Origin: Bryoerythrophyllum caledonicum | Taxonomy: Eukaryota; Streptophyta; Bryopsida; Pottiales; Pottiaceae | NCBI GenBank assembly: GCA_963971425.1 | Contig: OZ020518.1 | Span: 325,001-389,000 of the forward strand | Length of the DNA: 64,000 bases | Direction of reading: 5' to 3' | Shown here: piece by piece, positions 46,931 through 59,900 of the stretch | How the letters are laid out: each line of letters begins with the position of its first letter | Position numbering within the stretch: position 1 is the stretch's first letter | Translations under genes and position numbers: made by a program | The notes under the pieces: model-generated | What the model saw: the letters and a program-made list of their open reading frames with translations, nothing else | The model's database searches: none | What the model was told of the DNA's origin: nothing

Positions 46931-49900
46931 CCGTAAATTTACACTTACGCAAAACACCCAAGACTCACACAAGTTTCCATATGATTCTAAATTCTTCCCG
47001 GGATGGTCTGGCGTCTAATGTTTAAGTAATTTTGATCTAATTATCACATAAAAATGTTTTCTATAATAAACTTAAAGCTATAATGCATTCTTTTACAGGT
47101 TTTGGGTTAAACAATCTACACTCTTTAAGGATTGGGAATTTTTATGTTACCCCAAGAAAAAGAGTGATTGCGACAAGAGCCTTGCTCTTGTCTTTCTTGT
47201 GTGTGTGCCCAAACCTCTAACTATGCCTTGCTAGGCGAATGGAATTTATCCATTCCTTAACTCATTGCTTTGTTCGTTTATTAATTCTTCTTTATAATTG
47301 AAAAGCTTACTTCATGCAATTCGCTCCATCTTTAATCACGTACGTCCACGGCTAATCTCTTAAGCTCCAAGTGGATTCCACATCAAAACACATTAACTTC
47401 AATAATCACACTTGTTAGAAGTTTAGGAATGATCATTTTTGAGATCAATACTCTAACACATACACTTTCAATCAAATTTAATTCCTTTGATTTAATCCAC
47501 TATACATTACTCTTAAACTTAAAGTAATTTCATTCTTCTAAAATAACATTACTCTCTTTAACGCAATTAATTCCTTAAGATTAATTAATGCACTTCAAAT
47601 ATAAGAACTCTTATCTTGTAATTTAATTATTATTATAAGAATTCTTAGTCACAAATATTTTTAGTTTTTTGAATATGTTTTATTTTCTTTCAATGTCACT
47701 TATTCAATAAGTGCAACATTAAATCTTCTTAAATTGTTTATCCATTTAAGATATTACAATCAATTAAAATTTGACTTCTTAATTATTAAGACTCACTTTC
47801 ACAAGTCACATGTGCAAAGTTACTTAATTAATTAGAATCAATGGAATTTTACACAACACAATATGTATTAACTTAAAAACTCTTACAACCATCGCAAGAA
47901 TTTGCTAGCTCCAAGCTAGGACTCACAATTGCTTCTTCAAATGTGGTGAATTCAAAATGAATTCCTACTCCACTTAAGCTAAAACTATGAAGAGACACTA
48001 TTTCTTAAAAGGTTTCTTCCTTTTCCTTCCACCTCTTCAAGTTTTGCTTAAACCCTTTCAACTAATTAAAAGGTGTGACTATTCTTTTAAGTCTTTTCTT
48101 TAAGTCCTTTCATACTAGCACTATTTTCTTTAAGCTATTTTAAGTTTTTCACTTATTTTTAAAGTTTCTCTTAACTTTTATCACTAACTATCTACTTTTT
48201 GAACTATTTCAAATCCTTTAAGCTATTTTTTAAAGAAAAAAACCCTTTTTCATATATTGGCTCTACATAGCCCTCTTTTTTAACTTGGAGACGTCCTCGT
48301 CGACTTCAATACTTGAAGCTCGTCCTTGTTGCTCCTTTGTATTCCAATGTCTTTGACTTTCATTTCTTTAAGCTTCCTTTGTCTTCTTAAGGGTTTCCTG
48401 GTTCCAATTATCTTTAAACTTCTTCAATCTATTTCTTAAGATTTATTCTTCTTGAGTCTTCCATCACATGTATGTTTATTATTATTATTATTATTTTATT
48501 TTATTTTTTAAGAATTTAAAGTTGGTTCCCATGCTTCATGTATATCTATACATGAATCTTCTTCATTATTTTGATGGACTTCAAGTTAGCACTCGTTAAT
48601 CCTCACATCACTAAAAGTTAGTAAGTTAGTAGTGTGTTCTCATTACTAATTGCTAAATCTATCTTACTAACTCTCTGATTTTTTTCATTGCCTTATTATC
48701 TTATTTTTATTTTGTTTACTTCTTTTTTCCTATCACAGCCATAAAGTAGGTGCATTACGTCACTACCAATGGTGTATCTATACTATGACTACATATTCTC
48801 CTTCAATTTATAGTTAAAATGAAGGGTTCTATCTATTTGTAACATCTAATCTAATTTCTATTCCTAATGTACTATCAACATTGGTTTATTGAAGTACATA
48901 ATTCTTTCGCGATTAAATAGTGTGCAAAAATACCTCACTACTAATTGCGCACTCGGATAATAATGATCTCTCATTATTTATCATGTTCTCTCTTATTTTT
49001 TCCTTAACTATTTTCACTTTTTTTAAAATTTTTTTTATCATGTTCTCTTTTTTTTTTTTTTTATAATTTAATTTAATTTATTTTTAATTTCACTCTTTTT
49101 TATCATGTTCTCTCTTATTTTTTCCTTTTTCTAATTTCTTATTTAGAATTAAGAGAAATATTTTATTATTTTTAAGTTTCTTAAAGACTTAAAACACTTC
49201 AAGAATGAACTTAATTTTTTATTATTTTTTTTTAACAACATACTAGTTGTATTGAACAATTGTTCATTTTCTTTTTCCATTATTTATTTGTTTGATTTGT
49301 TTGATTTTTTTATTTTAAATTTATTATTTTAATTTAATTTTAAAGTATTTTAGTTTAAGACTAAAATATTCCATCCGCTCAATTTGATCAACAGCTTACA
49401 TCCCATTTCCGAGCAATCTAGAGTTGATTCCACTTTGGATACAACATGGATTATTAGAATATATTATTGCTTGAGTTAACCTCTTATTTTGGAATCACGG
49501 TCATGCCCATATTGGTTGTCACTTAGTATGTTCCATGCGTAAACGTAGATGTTTAACTGAACTTGCTTAATTCTTGGAGTAATTTTACTTTGTGACACAT
49601 GTCACGGTTTAACACCATCTTGCAGTAACTTACTGTTCAAAGCGCCAGTATAGTGTAACTATGCATTAGGAGTCTCAATCATGTTATCACTCAAGAGTCT
49701 TAATTTTCTACTTGTTTTTCCTTTTCATTTCAACTACAGGCTTAAGTTTAAACCAGGCTTTAACAAGGCTAGAACTTATGGAATCACGTTGCAGTTTTGG
49801 AGATTTAAAGACTGATGCAGTTCAACCCTCAATATGGAATTGTGTCAAATCCTGTGATTATTTGTGGTCAAAGGTGAAATCAGGTGGGGTAATACCAAAA

Positions 49901-50560
49901 TCAACCCATCCAACATCCATGTCAGCCAAGATCATGATCACCTTGGCTACCACGTTTACCGCTGTTGCAGGTATCAACGACTTCAGAGCCATGCACGTCA
50001 ATACAGACAACTCTTTGTCTATGTCTATTAACCCCATAGGAACCGTATCTTCAAATTGCATACTTGTGTACTAATTTGGTAAAAATTATTATGATCCATA
50101 AGTTTCACTTGTTAAGTATTTTTGAAATATTTTTAAATGTGAGCATTATCATAATGTTTTTATCATAAAATTAATAACATCACAACTGTAGTAGTTCACA
50201 GCTCCTCATCACCATGTCAGTTTAGTGAGGCTTTACCATAGGTTCTAACTTGTCTTAAGGCTCAACTTTATCATGACCAAAGCGAGCAGAACTTCAAAAA
50301 CATGATATTTAATATAAAATTCACGTCTTGAACAATAAGTTCAAGTCACGTAACACTGTTCTATGTCTCGGAAGTTGTTATCAGATCATACTTGATTTGA
50401 AAAATTCATGTTAGACTAGTAATACTTAAACAACTTTGAGTCATCATCTCGTGTGTATAAGGCTGAAATCACTACATCACATATGGTCTTGACCTGCAAA
50501 CAATATGCATGTCGATACATACACCAGGCTCTTCGGCTTCCTCACTCATATATCTATCGT
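46931..50560. other. Pyrimidine- and AT-rich intergenic DNA
   Basis: Long T-rich tracts and low-complexity stretches (for example 48477-48512 and 49020-49090). The longest frame, 49712-50074 (+), shows no motif I know. No terminal repeats or gene recognised. Confidence 0.4.
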
Positions 50561-50561
50561 T

Positions 50562-50681
50562 TCACAGTCTACCCTTCTCCTCGGTATACTTGGGCTTGAT
50601 GTGTTTGAATTCGTCCGCTATCTCAAGGTCCTGCAGATAGGTCTGCATCTACATCCCATGCAAGTTGATTCCTTCCAGGTT
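50562..50681 (-). pseudogene. Second copy of the C-terminus of the unknown coiled-coil protein
   Basis: The - strand reads NLEG, then TYLQDLEIADEFKHIKPKY and a terminal TGA at 50562-50564. This matches the end of the large frame at 51178-54315 (NLEG, then SYLQDVELTDEFKHKKPKL, then TGA). It includes an in-frame TAG near the same place. Nothing upstream of NLEG is preserved, so this is a truncated duplicate. Confidence 0.65.
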
Positions 50682-51177
50682 TAACTAAGTACGTAGTCTG
50701 TTACCAAATTATGACAATTTATCATGCAACTTATTTAACGAAGATCTATAATCATAATCATAAGCTCTGATATCAAAATAACGTTTACAGATCAAAATAA
50801 AGAGTTCACTGTCATGCGTTTCACCAGACTACTTAACATTCGAATTGAAAAATTCGAATTATCATCTAAGCTTTAATCTATGCTAAATAGCAGGGAGGTA
50901 GCTTGGTAAGACTCAATTGCAGCTCTTCAACATCTATACGTTGATATAAATATATATTTTTTTTTTTAACAAGAACGTCCAGTATTTAATCATGGTGCTT
51001 CACAGTCTGCGCTCCTCATGACTGACTGCAGCACTCGTTAGATAAAACAGAGATCTTCATTCACCGGCTTTCTTCACAGCTTCATATTGACACAGCTCCA
51101 TATCTTCACAAGTTCTTATCTTGATCATCGTCTGTCACTTCCACCAAGCTCCATGCTCTCAATTCTAAACTTGTTGC

Positions 51178-54100
51178 TCAGAGTCGACGTCGTTGGTCCA
51201 GCTTCGGTTTCTTGTGCTTGAACTCGTCTGTTAGCTCCACATCCTGCAGATAACTCTAAATTTCCATGCCCTCAAGATTTCGACGCACATCATCATCATG
51301 GATCATAAGATACGTTTCATGCGTCTTCTGGTATGATAACCAGGTGTTAATCTGGTGCTGCCGCTTGGGAGAAAATTCCAGAGAAAACATCGAACTTGGG
51401 CCTATCAGGAACTGAGTGAGAGCCATGGTTTCCAGAATTCGAATCCACCTTGCTGGCTTCTGCTGAAGCTTCATCCACATAAGGAATTCTGGTTTGGCCT
51501 CATCATATTTATTGATATTGATCACAATCTTATATTGTGAACATAGATATCCCAAAAAGTTGCAGAATACGGCGGCACGAAAACACACTGGGTCAGTATG
51601 ATACCGATGGGCTTCGAAGAAGGCTCGATACGATATAGCACACTCGTAAGGAGTTGAGAATTTTCCAAGTATCAAGGGCCAATTGTACGGGAGGGAATCG
51701 ATACGTGCCCAGGGAGCCCATTTGTATCGCCGAGGTCCTTGCAGCGGGCAGAGGTGAGGGTTAGCAGCCACCGTTACAGGTACTATATTAGTCCAAGAAA
51801 TGGAAGCTCGGGGATAAATCTGATCCCAAGGCTTCCACGCTTTGACTGATAATCCAACGTCTTCTAGAATCCACTCCAAAGCGGCCCAAGATGGAAAGGG
51901 CTTTTCCTCTTCTCCATCAAACATGATATCATAATTGCCAAGATACCTCTGTTTCAGGATCGTCCCAGTAATTGGTGCTACTACACCTACCGATGCGGGC
52001 GACTGATAATCTGAAGGAGGAGTGGTGAGTGCTACCTGCATTTTCAGGTCCTCTGTATCTATCACCTGACTCCTCGTACCTTCCAACGCCTTCTGCAGCC
52101 TATGTTTTGCTTGTTGCTTGCCATAAACATAGTGGCCCATGGTCATCTCGCCTCGCTGGGCTATATCTTCACGAATTCGAGCATGCATGAGTGTGTTCGG
52201 TAACAGTTGCTCGCTGTCAAGCTCATGTAAGAGCGATTCTAGTATACGTTGCCACTCAGGTATGGACTCAAAGTTTTCAGGAGTCGCGATGGGTTGGAAG
52301 TCGGCAATCCGAACTGTTCGATAAGATTCCACAGGTTGCTCATTGCTCCTCTTCTGATGAATCTGGGCTTCCAGAATCATATAGTATTGTAACACTCTTG
52401 TACCGAGGTCACCGATGGGTATGATACATTTGTTTGGGTTCTCCAGTTCTAAGTCAGCTCTGGCTAACATTTCGCAAATAAGATTCTGCATGTTAGCATA
52501 GGGTTCCGCATCCTTCCATAAGCGGTCGAAATCTTCACTGTTGATCTTGGCACCTTGTGCCAAACTGGTCATTCTGAAGAAGGTACTACGTTGAAGCTCA
52601 TAAGCTTTGAATAGTGAGAATGGATAAGGAGAATCTAATTCTCGTTCCCATAATGCAGCTTGCATTCTCAGTCTCCAATGCTGCTCAGCGCTGAGCTGCT
52701 GGAGAAGTTGCGTGTTCGTAGCAGCCAGCTGTTGAACATTCAGTTCACGTGTAGTCACAGCCACAGTGGACTGCGCTACTAGCTTAGCTCGCGGGCTCAG
52801 GTTCTTGGCATCATGTAACTCTTTTTTGTGCCTCCGAATCAAATCTTCTTTCTCCCGAGTAAGTCTTTCGTTGTTGTCCTTCTGATACTCGTGCATTCCA
52901 GTAAGTTGTTTCACTTTCTGCTCTTCTTCTCCCAACTTCTTGGTTAATCGCGCTACCTCTAGCTGAACTTGTTCGTAATGTTGTTCTTGTCCAGCAAAGC
53001 CTTCCCATTTCCTCTTCCACTGGAGTGCGTTAGCAGTGGAAACTGCTTCCTTCTCTATCGCTTCGTCGCGCTCTTTTCTTGACTGAATCTCAGCTGCGCT
53101 TTTATCCACGATCATACGGTCTTTTACCACCACCTGCTGTCTTAGCTCTATCACTTCTTCGCTCAACTGCTCATTTGCAATGATAATTGCAGGGTTTGTT
53201 GCTAAAGACGAATCTCGAGAGCTGGACTCTTTCCTTCCCGATTCTTCTAGTCTTCCCAATCGCGTTAGCAGGTCTACTATGAGACCTTTGTCAGATAACT
53301 GCCCATTGGAATCTTTAGTTGAACCTGACGGAGTTCTCTTCGAGGGTGACTCTGCAGGGAGCATTGGCTCATCAAAAGTGGCATCGTGGTCCTCCTTGAC
53401 CTCCAACACAAAATCGTGTGTTTTTTCTGTATCCACTGTTATCATCGCCCACTGCCGCTCAGGTGTTGGCCGTCTGGACATCTCCACTAAGGAGGGACCC
53501 TCATCGATCTCGCACTCCTCTTGTACCCTTACAGAAGCACGGGTCTTCTTTCGTGAAGACATCTCAGGTTGCTCGGTTGGCATCGTCTCCAAGCTTTCTT
53601 CCTCTAAAACCGGACAGAACTCGGATAGATAAGTTGAAGAGTGGAAGAAGAGTTTGTTCCGTGTGCTCTTTGAATATATCTCCAGCTTGATTTGGTTTAA
53701 AAGAATCTTGGACCAATTAAGCTGCTCTCCTTTCCAGCTTCGGTATGCAGCTGCTAATCCAGCAGCAGTAATAACACTAACTCCGGCGGGTGCCATAAGT
53801 AACCTTTGATTCACATATCGTAACCAATCTTGCCAATCTCCTGTGGCACGATTGATGACAAACCCTGCTGGTACTGTGGCTGCTTTTCGATTCTCAAAAA
53901 TCTCCAGCAACTCTGCGTTGTCCAGTAGTTGAACTCCTAGTAAGGTAGGTCCTGAAGTGGATAGTCCTGGAAAATGTTGAGCAATAGTCTCCAAGTTGAA
54001 GTAGACCAAACTGTCTTGAATCTTGAACTCGTCCTGTGATAACTTCTTTGAAGCTTTCCACTAAGCCAATACACGTTCAGGGTCCGCCATAGGCCATCGT

Positions 54101-54315
54101 TTGCATATAAAGTCCCACAATCCGGCCTTCTCTGGCTTGGATTGATTCGGATCCACGATCTCCTCTGGAATAATCATCAAAGGTGACGATACTACCGATC
54201 GCTCCGTCGCTGGTTTGTTGTTCACCATCTCTTCTGTCCTTTTCTTTACCCGAAATTGTGCAACCAGTTTGTCAATTTGGTCATTACTTAAGATACCATT
54301 ATTTGGAGTTATCAT
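51178..54315 (-). pseudogene. Large unrecognised coiled-coil protein, frame broken by two TAG codons
   Basis: From ATG 54315 one frame runs about 1,045 codons to TGA at 51178-51180, with only two in-frame stops: TAG at 54061-54063 (codon 85) and TAG at 51256-51258, 25 sense codons before the end. Without them the protein has an N-terminal globular part (GDWQDWLRYVNQRLL, GEQLNWSKILLNQIKLEI), a basic/acidic Ser-rich linker, a coiled coil (about 350 residues in; EVARLTKKLGEEEQKVKQL) and a C-terminal domain of about 400 residues rich in Trp and Pro (RRYKWAPWARIDSLPYNWP). No catalytic motif or known domain is apparent. The 917-residue open stretch between the stops is striking in such AT-rich DNA. 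It lies on the same strand as, and behind, the Gypsy element, so a transposon-associated protein is most likely; a host gene read through the stop cannot be excluded. Called pseudogene with modest confidence. Confidence 0.6.
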
Positions 54316-56929
54316 TTTTCTAGAACTTCGTGCTTCAGACTCTCTTCTTCTTGCTCCAAGAACTTAAGGTCACTGGGAAATGTCTTTATCTCTTCTCATA
54401 AGCATGCTAAGTACTCTGCTAATTACTACGCTCAATCTCAAAAGCTGCTAAAGCTACAGACAACTTTTGTTCTTTGCTTACTCGCACTTCGCCATTTTAC
54501 TATTCAGATTAATTTAGTGACTATTCTAGATATATGTACAGATTACTGAGAAGAAATTTCTCTCTACACAGTCTAACTTATAGAAATTAACAATTTTTAA
54601 TTCTTTCAGACTTCTGTACTCTCGGTAGGTTTCTCTGGAGAATCCCTACTATCAGAATAATTTTTTAACTCTTCAAGACAAAGTTTTTACTATCATCTAT
54701 GTTAGGATATCACCCACACCTACTTCCTTATGTATGTGAACTTCCTATATACGTATAACAAACTTGATGAACTTTGATTCATGAACTTTGTGAATGACTT
54801 TTTGCATTACCCTCGGCTGCATGGAGGTCTCATATTTTGATTTATTTGTTGACAGAAACTATGTATCCTTTTTGCTCTAGCTCATATTGACTTTGCAGGA
54901 CACTTTATGCGTGAGTCCTGCTTTTAGTTGCTGAACTATTTCCTTCTATACAAACAAGTTTCAGCAACCTCAGTTCCGCTCTTAACTGTATGCATGTTCG
55001 TATTGCCTAATATGCAAGTTACTCATTCTAAAGTTCAGCTGAACAGTATCGGTACACAGATGTCCCTGATTAAGATATTCAGCCCATGATTGAGGTGCTT
55101 TTGAATGACATGCTTCTTAATACCTTGTTTGACGAACGTTTAACATAGTTTTTCTTCCAACTAGATCAAGACAAACCTAATATGCTTGAGAAATCGTTTA
55201 CTCAAACAGTAAAAATGACCAACTAAATTGATATAGGGTGCCTCCTCTTACCTCAAGCCAACTTCTAAGTCATGCAGACTGATACTCTTGATACATGCAC
55301 TTTCCGCCACTCCTAAAATGATGATGTTTGGTAAAACAAGACCTCGTACTCCTAATACAACAATGCATGCATTTTGTTAGTATAAAAACACCAATACTGC
55401 CTCAACTTGTGTTTTCGCAGTTGCCAATCCTGTCCTTTTAATCAGCACAACATTAGGGTTTTCACATCAAAAGCAGTTTTAGTTAACTTGTGATGATAAA
55501 GAATATTTTGGATTGCATGCCGGTTACAACAACAATTGCTACATCATCTGCGAAACAAAGTATTTGGGCCTCTTTTGCTGAAGCCATCAGAGTTTCATGC
55601 TAAGTTTTTTCAACTCTTAGGAATAAAGATAAAGACAACGAGAAGAGCAGGCACTTACACAACCAAAGTCTGCCTCACAAACAGTCGCAACTCTTTCAAA
55701 AACCAATCGCAAGGGTGTAGCAACTCTTACCTGTGCACTTCTCGTGTCCTCTCGTTGCTCCAAACTTACACGCCACTACTCCAATCTTGCGCGTCAGTTA
55801 GAGTTTCTCGACTCTCTCAAGTATCTCAAATTATGGTTACTCACTAACTCGTAGTTGGAACAACCTTACAGACCAGAGTCGGGCTAACCGTTGTCTATGT
55901 TAATCATCATTTTGCATCGTTAATGATACCTGATTAGTGAGTCTTGGTGGTTGAGAATGAATATCTACACTCAAGACCCCTTGCCCTTGAGTGCCTGATT
56001 CACAAAGTTGTTTATCGTGTTCCTTTCCTGCATGTCTACATGCATGCAATGAGTATGCGTAACTGAATTAGGACGGTACAAGTCTTGAGTGAGTCCATAC
56101 ACGTATTTTCTACGTATAGTGTAGTCCTTATAGGATACATACTCGTTACTTTACGTATTCTGTTCTCTCAGATAACTCTACTCGTTTTCAGTTGAACTGC
56201 ATCTGTTGGTTTCGACTAAAGATTATTTTTCGTTCATTCCACCTGATGTGTACTTGCATCATTACTCATATTAACTTCTGATCTACCTATCCCATACTTG
56301 TGTTATCACAAGTAGTTATTTTAATTTTTTCTCTCAAAAACGTTTTCTATATCCACACATGGAACTGAAGTGCATTCGTCAGATCAAATCATTAGTATGT
56401 TCTGTTCTTCTCATTGATCTGGACTCATGTCACCACTTGTATTTTTTATATTTTTTTTAATATTTTTATTAATTTCGTTATTTAATTTCCTACTCCGTTT
56501 TATTACCATAATTACTTCCTGTTTTTCTCCACTTACAAGTTTAAATCTGTTCATTTTCCCTTTCGTCTACCTTCCTGAGTTGATTAAGTTTTTTATGTTT
56601 AAGTTTGAAGTTTTTCCAAAAACAAGAAAGTTCAATTATTAATTGAGTGTCATACTAAATATCAATTTTAGTGTGACATTTCCTTCCTTAAACTTAACTA
56701 AATTTTAAGAGAAATTTGGAAGATTTTTGTGCAAGGGCTTAATTTAACAATTTTATTTATTTTTTACTTCAGGATTATTACTTCCCAAGTAATTAATTAG
56801 CCACCTATAGAAAAATCCTATCAAATGAGGGAAATTATTTTTACGATTTTCTGAGTGCCTATTGGAACTATCACTAAAAATATTTCTCACTTTCCTGTGG
56901 GTAGTTTAGGGTCATTGCGGACTGTCACA
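54316..56929 (-). other. Region downstream of gag-pol; candidate 3' LTR begins at 56929
   Basis: Read on the - strand, the end of pol (stop at 56976) is followed by a purine-rich tract (TTTTAAAGAGGAAGGCAG, about 56963-56946) and then TGTGACAGTCCGCAATGACC starting at 56929. A purine tract followed by TG is the expected junction of a Gypsy internal region and its 3' LTR. The LTR's far end cannot be fixed because the 5' LTR is outside the window. The rest of the stretch is AT/pyrimidine-rich with no supported gene. Confidence 0.45.
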
Positions 56930-56975
56930 AAATAACTTAAAGGTTCTGCCTTCCTCTTTAAAAGGTGACTTGCCC

Positions 56976-59900
56976 TCAAGTTACATACGTTTTTAATCTA
57001 TATCCATTATATCGTGTGGCATGGACATTGCCCGCAAAATCTTGTAATTCTACGGAACCATTGGGATAAGACTTAAGAATGCGATATGGACCAAACCACC
57101 TCATCTTAAATTTACCCGGAAATTTTTGAAATCTACTATCGTAGAGTAGTACTAAATCATTATCTTTTAAAACTTTGGGTTGTAATTTGCTATCGTAGTA
57201 AGTTTTACGTTGTTTTTGAATGGCTTCCATATTCATAAAGGCTTGAGCCCTTATTTCATCAAGCCTTTCTAAAGTGTCAAATCTCTCTTTTAAGGATGCA
57301 ACATTTCCTAGTCGCTCAGAGATTGCGACACGTAGTGAAGGTACTTCCACTTCTATTGGTAACATAGCTTCTAATCCATAAACTAATTGGAAAGGAGTTG
57401 CCTTAGTGGTAGTTTTTATGGTGCACCTATATGCCCATAATGCATTGTTCAACTCATAATCCCAATTAGATGCGTTACCTTCTAGTGTTTTAGTGATGAT
57501 CTTACAAAGTATGCCATTAGATTTTTCGGTTTGACCATTTGCTCTAGGATGATAGGGTGATGATTTTCTATGCTTGATAAAATAGTTTTTTAACATTTTT
57601 TCAATAGTATCATTAATGAAATGAGTTCCTCTATCACTTACTATTTCTTTGGGACATCCAAATCTAGTAATGATATTCTCATAGATGAATTTAGCTACGG
57701 TATTTGCATCATCTGTTTTAGTTGCAATTGCCTCAACCCACTTAGTCACATATTCTGTGGCGACTAAAATATAACGTTTTTGGCCTTCTCTACTAGGAGG
57801 TTTAATGGGTCCCACAAAATCTATCCCCCACTTTTCAAAGGGAATCTGTGCTAAGATCGGATTTAAGGGCATTGCTTTAGTGGCAGTTGGTTTACCAACA
57901 CGTTGACAAGGATCACACTTCCTTACATATTTAGTGGCATCCGAAAAAAGCGTGGGCCACCAATAGCCGGCCCTTAACACTTTTTGTGCGGTTGCCCAGC
58001 CCGCAAAATGTCCCCCACATGCATCACTATGACATCCTTTTAATATCATTTCAACTTCACTAGGATTTATGCAACGTCTTAAGACATCATCTTTATCCCT
58101 TTTATAAAGAACTCCACTAATCATGGTGTATGGTAAAGATTGATGAACTAACTTAGTCTTGTCTTTACTTACATACTCTAGTGGAAATGTTCCTTTTGTT
58201 AAATAATAAATTATAGCCGCGTATTCCTTAGGAATAACATCAACTACATCAATGCCGTCTTGAACGGAAAAGAGGTGTGCATCCGGAAAACTATCATCAA
58301 TGGATTCTGGATTTATAGTTTCACTAAGTCGTGATAAAAAATCTGCATTTTGATGTATTTTCCCAGGTCTTACATTAATAGTAAAATCAAACTCTTGTAA
58401 CAACAAAACCCACCTTGCAATCCGACCACTTAGTTGAGGCTTATTGATCATGTACTTTAAAGCATCATGATCAATGTGAAAGGTAAATTTATATCCCAAC
58501 AAGTAATGTCTATACTTTTGAACAGAAAAGATCATGCCAAGACCTTCTAGTTCTGTCACGGAATAATTCCTCTCTGCAGCACTCAATTGTCGACTTGCAA
58601 AGTAAATTGGCCTATCATGACCTTTAGAATTTTTCTGACTTAAAACACTTCCAATCGCTACATTGGAAGCATCAACATACACTTCAAAAGGTTTGGACCA
58701 ATTTGGTGGAATTAGGATGGGTGCTTTACTAAGACGGCGCTTTAACTTGTTAAAAGCTTTAGTGCAATTGTCTGTCCATACCCCTGGTATTAAAGTTTGT
58801 TTTGTTAAAGCATTCAAAGGTGCGGCTATAAATGCAAATTTATAAATGAACCGTCTATAATAACCCGTTGCACCCAAAAATCCCTTAAGTGCGGTTAAAT
58901 GCTCAGGTATTTCCATTTGTATAATAATGGCTACTTTATCAGGGTCAACTGCTATTCCCTTTATGGATACTATATGGCCTAATAATCTACCCCATGCAGT
59001 GACAAACTCCGATTTAGCAGCATTTATGGAGATACCATATTCACGACAACTATCAAAACATTGTTTTAAAGCCGCTGGGTGATCCTTCTTTGACCCAAAC
59101 ACACAAAAGTCGTCTAAAAATATTTCCATAAATTTTCTTAAATATTTTGTGAATGCTTGTGTCATGACCCTTTGGAATGTAGCTGGAGCATTGCACAGTC
59201 CGAAGGGCATGACATTATATGCGAAAGTTCCCCAGTCAGTTGTAAAAGTGGTTAAGGGTCTATCTTCTGGGGCTATTTGAACTTGATTATACCCCGAAAA
59301 TCCATCTAAAAATGAATAGCACTCATGTCCGGCAACACCATCTAAAACAGCATCCGAAAACGGCAAAGGAAAGTAATCTTTTTTAGTTGCTTTGTTAAGT
59401 TGCCGAAAATCTTGACAAATACGAATTTTACCATTCTTTTTTGGGACAATTACTATAGGTGACACCCACTCACTAAATGGAACTGGATAAATAAAATTAC
59501 ATTCGAGCAACTTATCTATCTCTTCCTTAACCATTAAAGAATATTTTGGATTCATCCTATATTGTCTCTGTCTAACCGGTTTAGCATCTGCTTCTAAAAT
59601 GATTTTGTGTTGACAAACATCTGGAGGTATGCCTTTAAGATCTTTATAAGTCCATGCAAAGGCATCCTTCTCTTTTTTAAAGAATTCATGCCATTCATCA
59701 TACTCTTGAGGACTTAACCTGTCATACACTTTAATGGGCTTAGGATCTTCTTTAGTGCCTAAGTTCATTTCCATGGTATTTTTTATTAAAGGACGTACAC
59801 TAGGTATTTTCTTGTCCCCTATTAATTCCTCAGAATCTGATATATATGGAGGTTCATTATCAGATTCTTTCTCGATAGCAACATTAAAAACTGGTGCATT

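Noticed and set aside
46128..47018. Frames running through the N block
   Set aside because: Unknown bases were read as open; no evidence of coding on either side.
49712..50074. 120-codon + strand frame
   Set aside because: AT-rich context, no motif, and a comparable open frame on the opposite strand.
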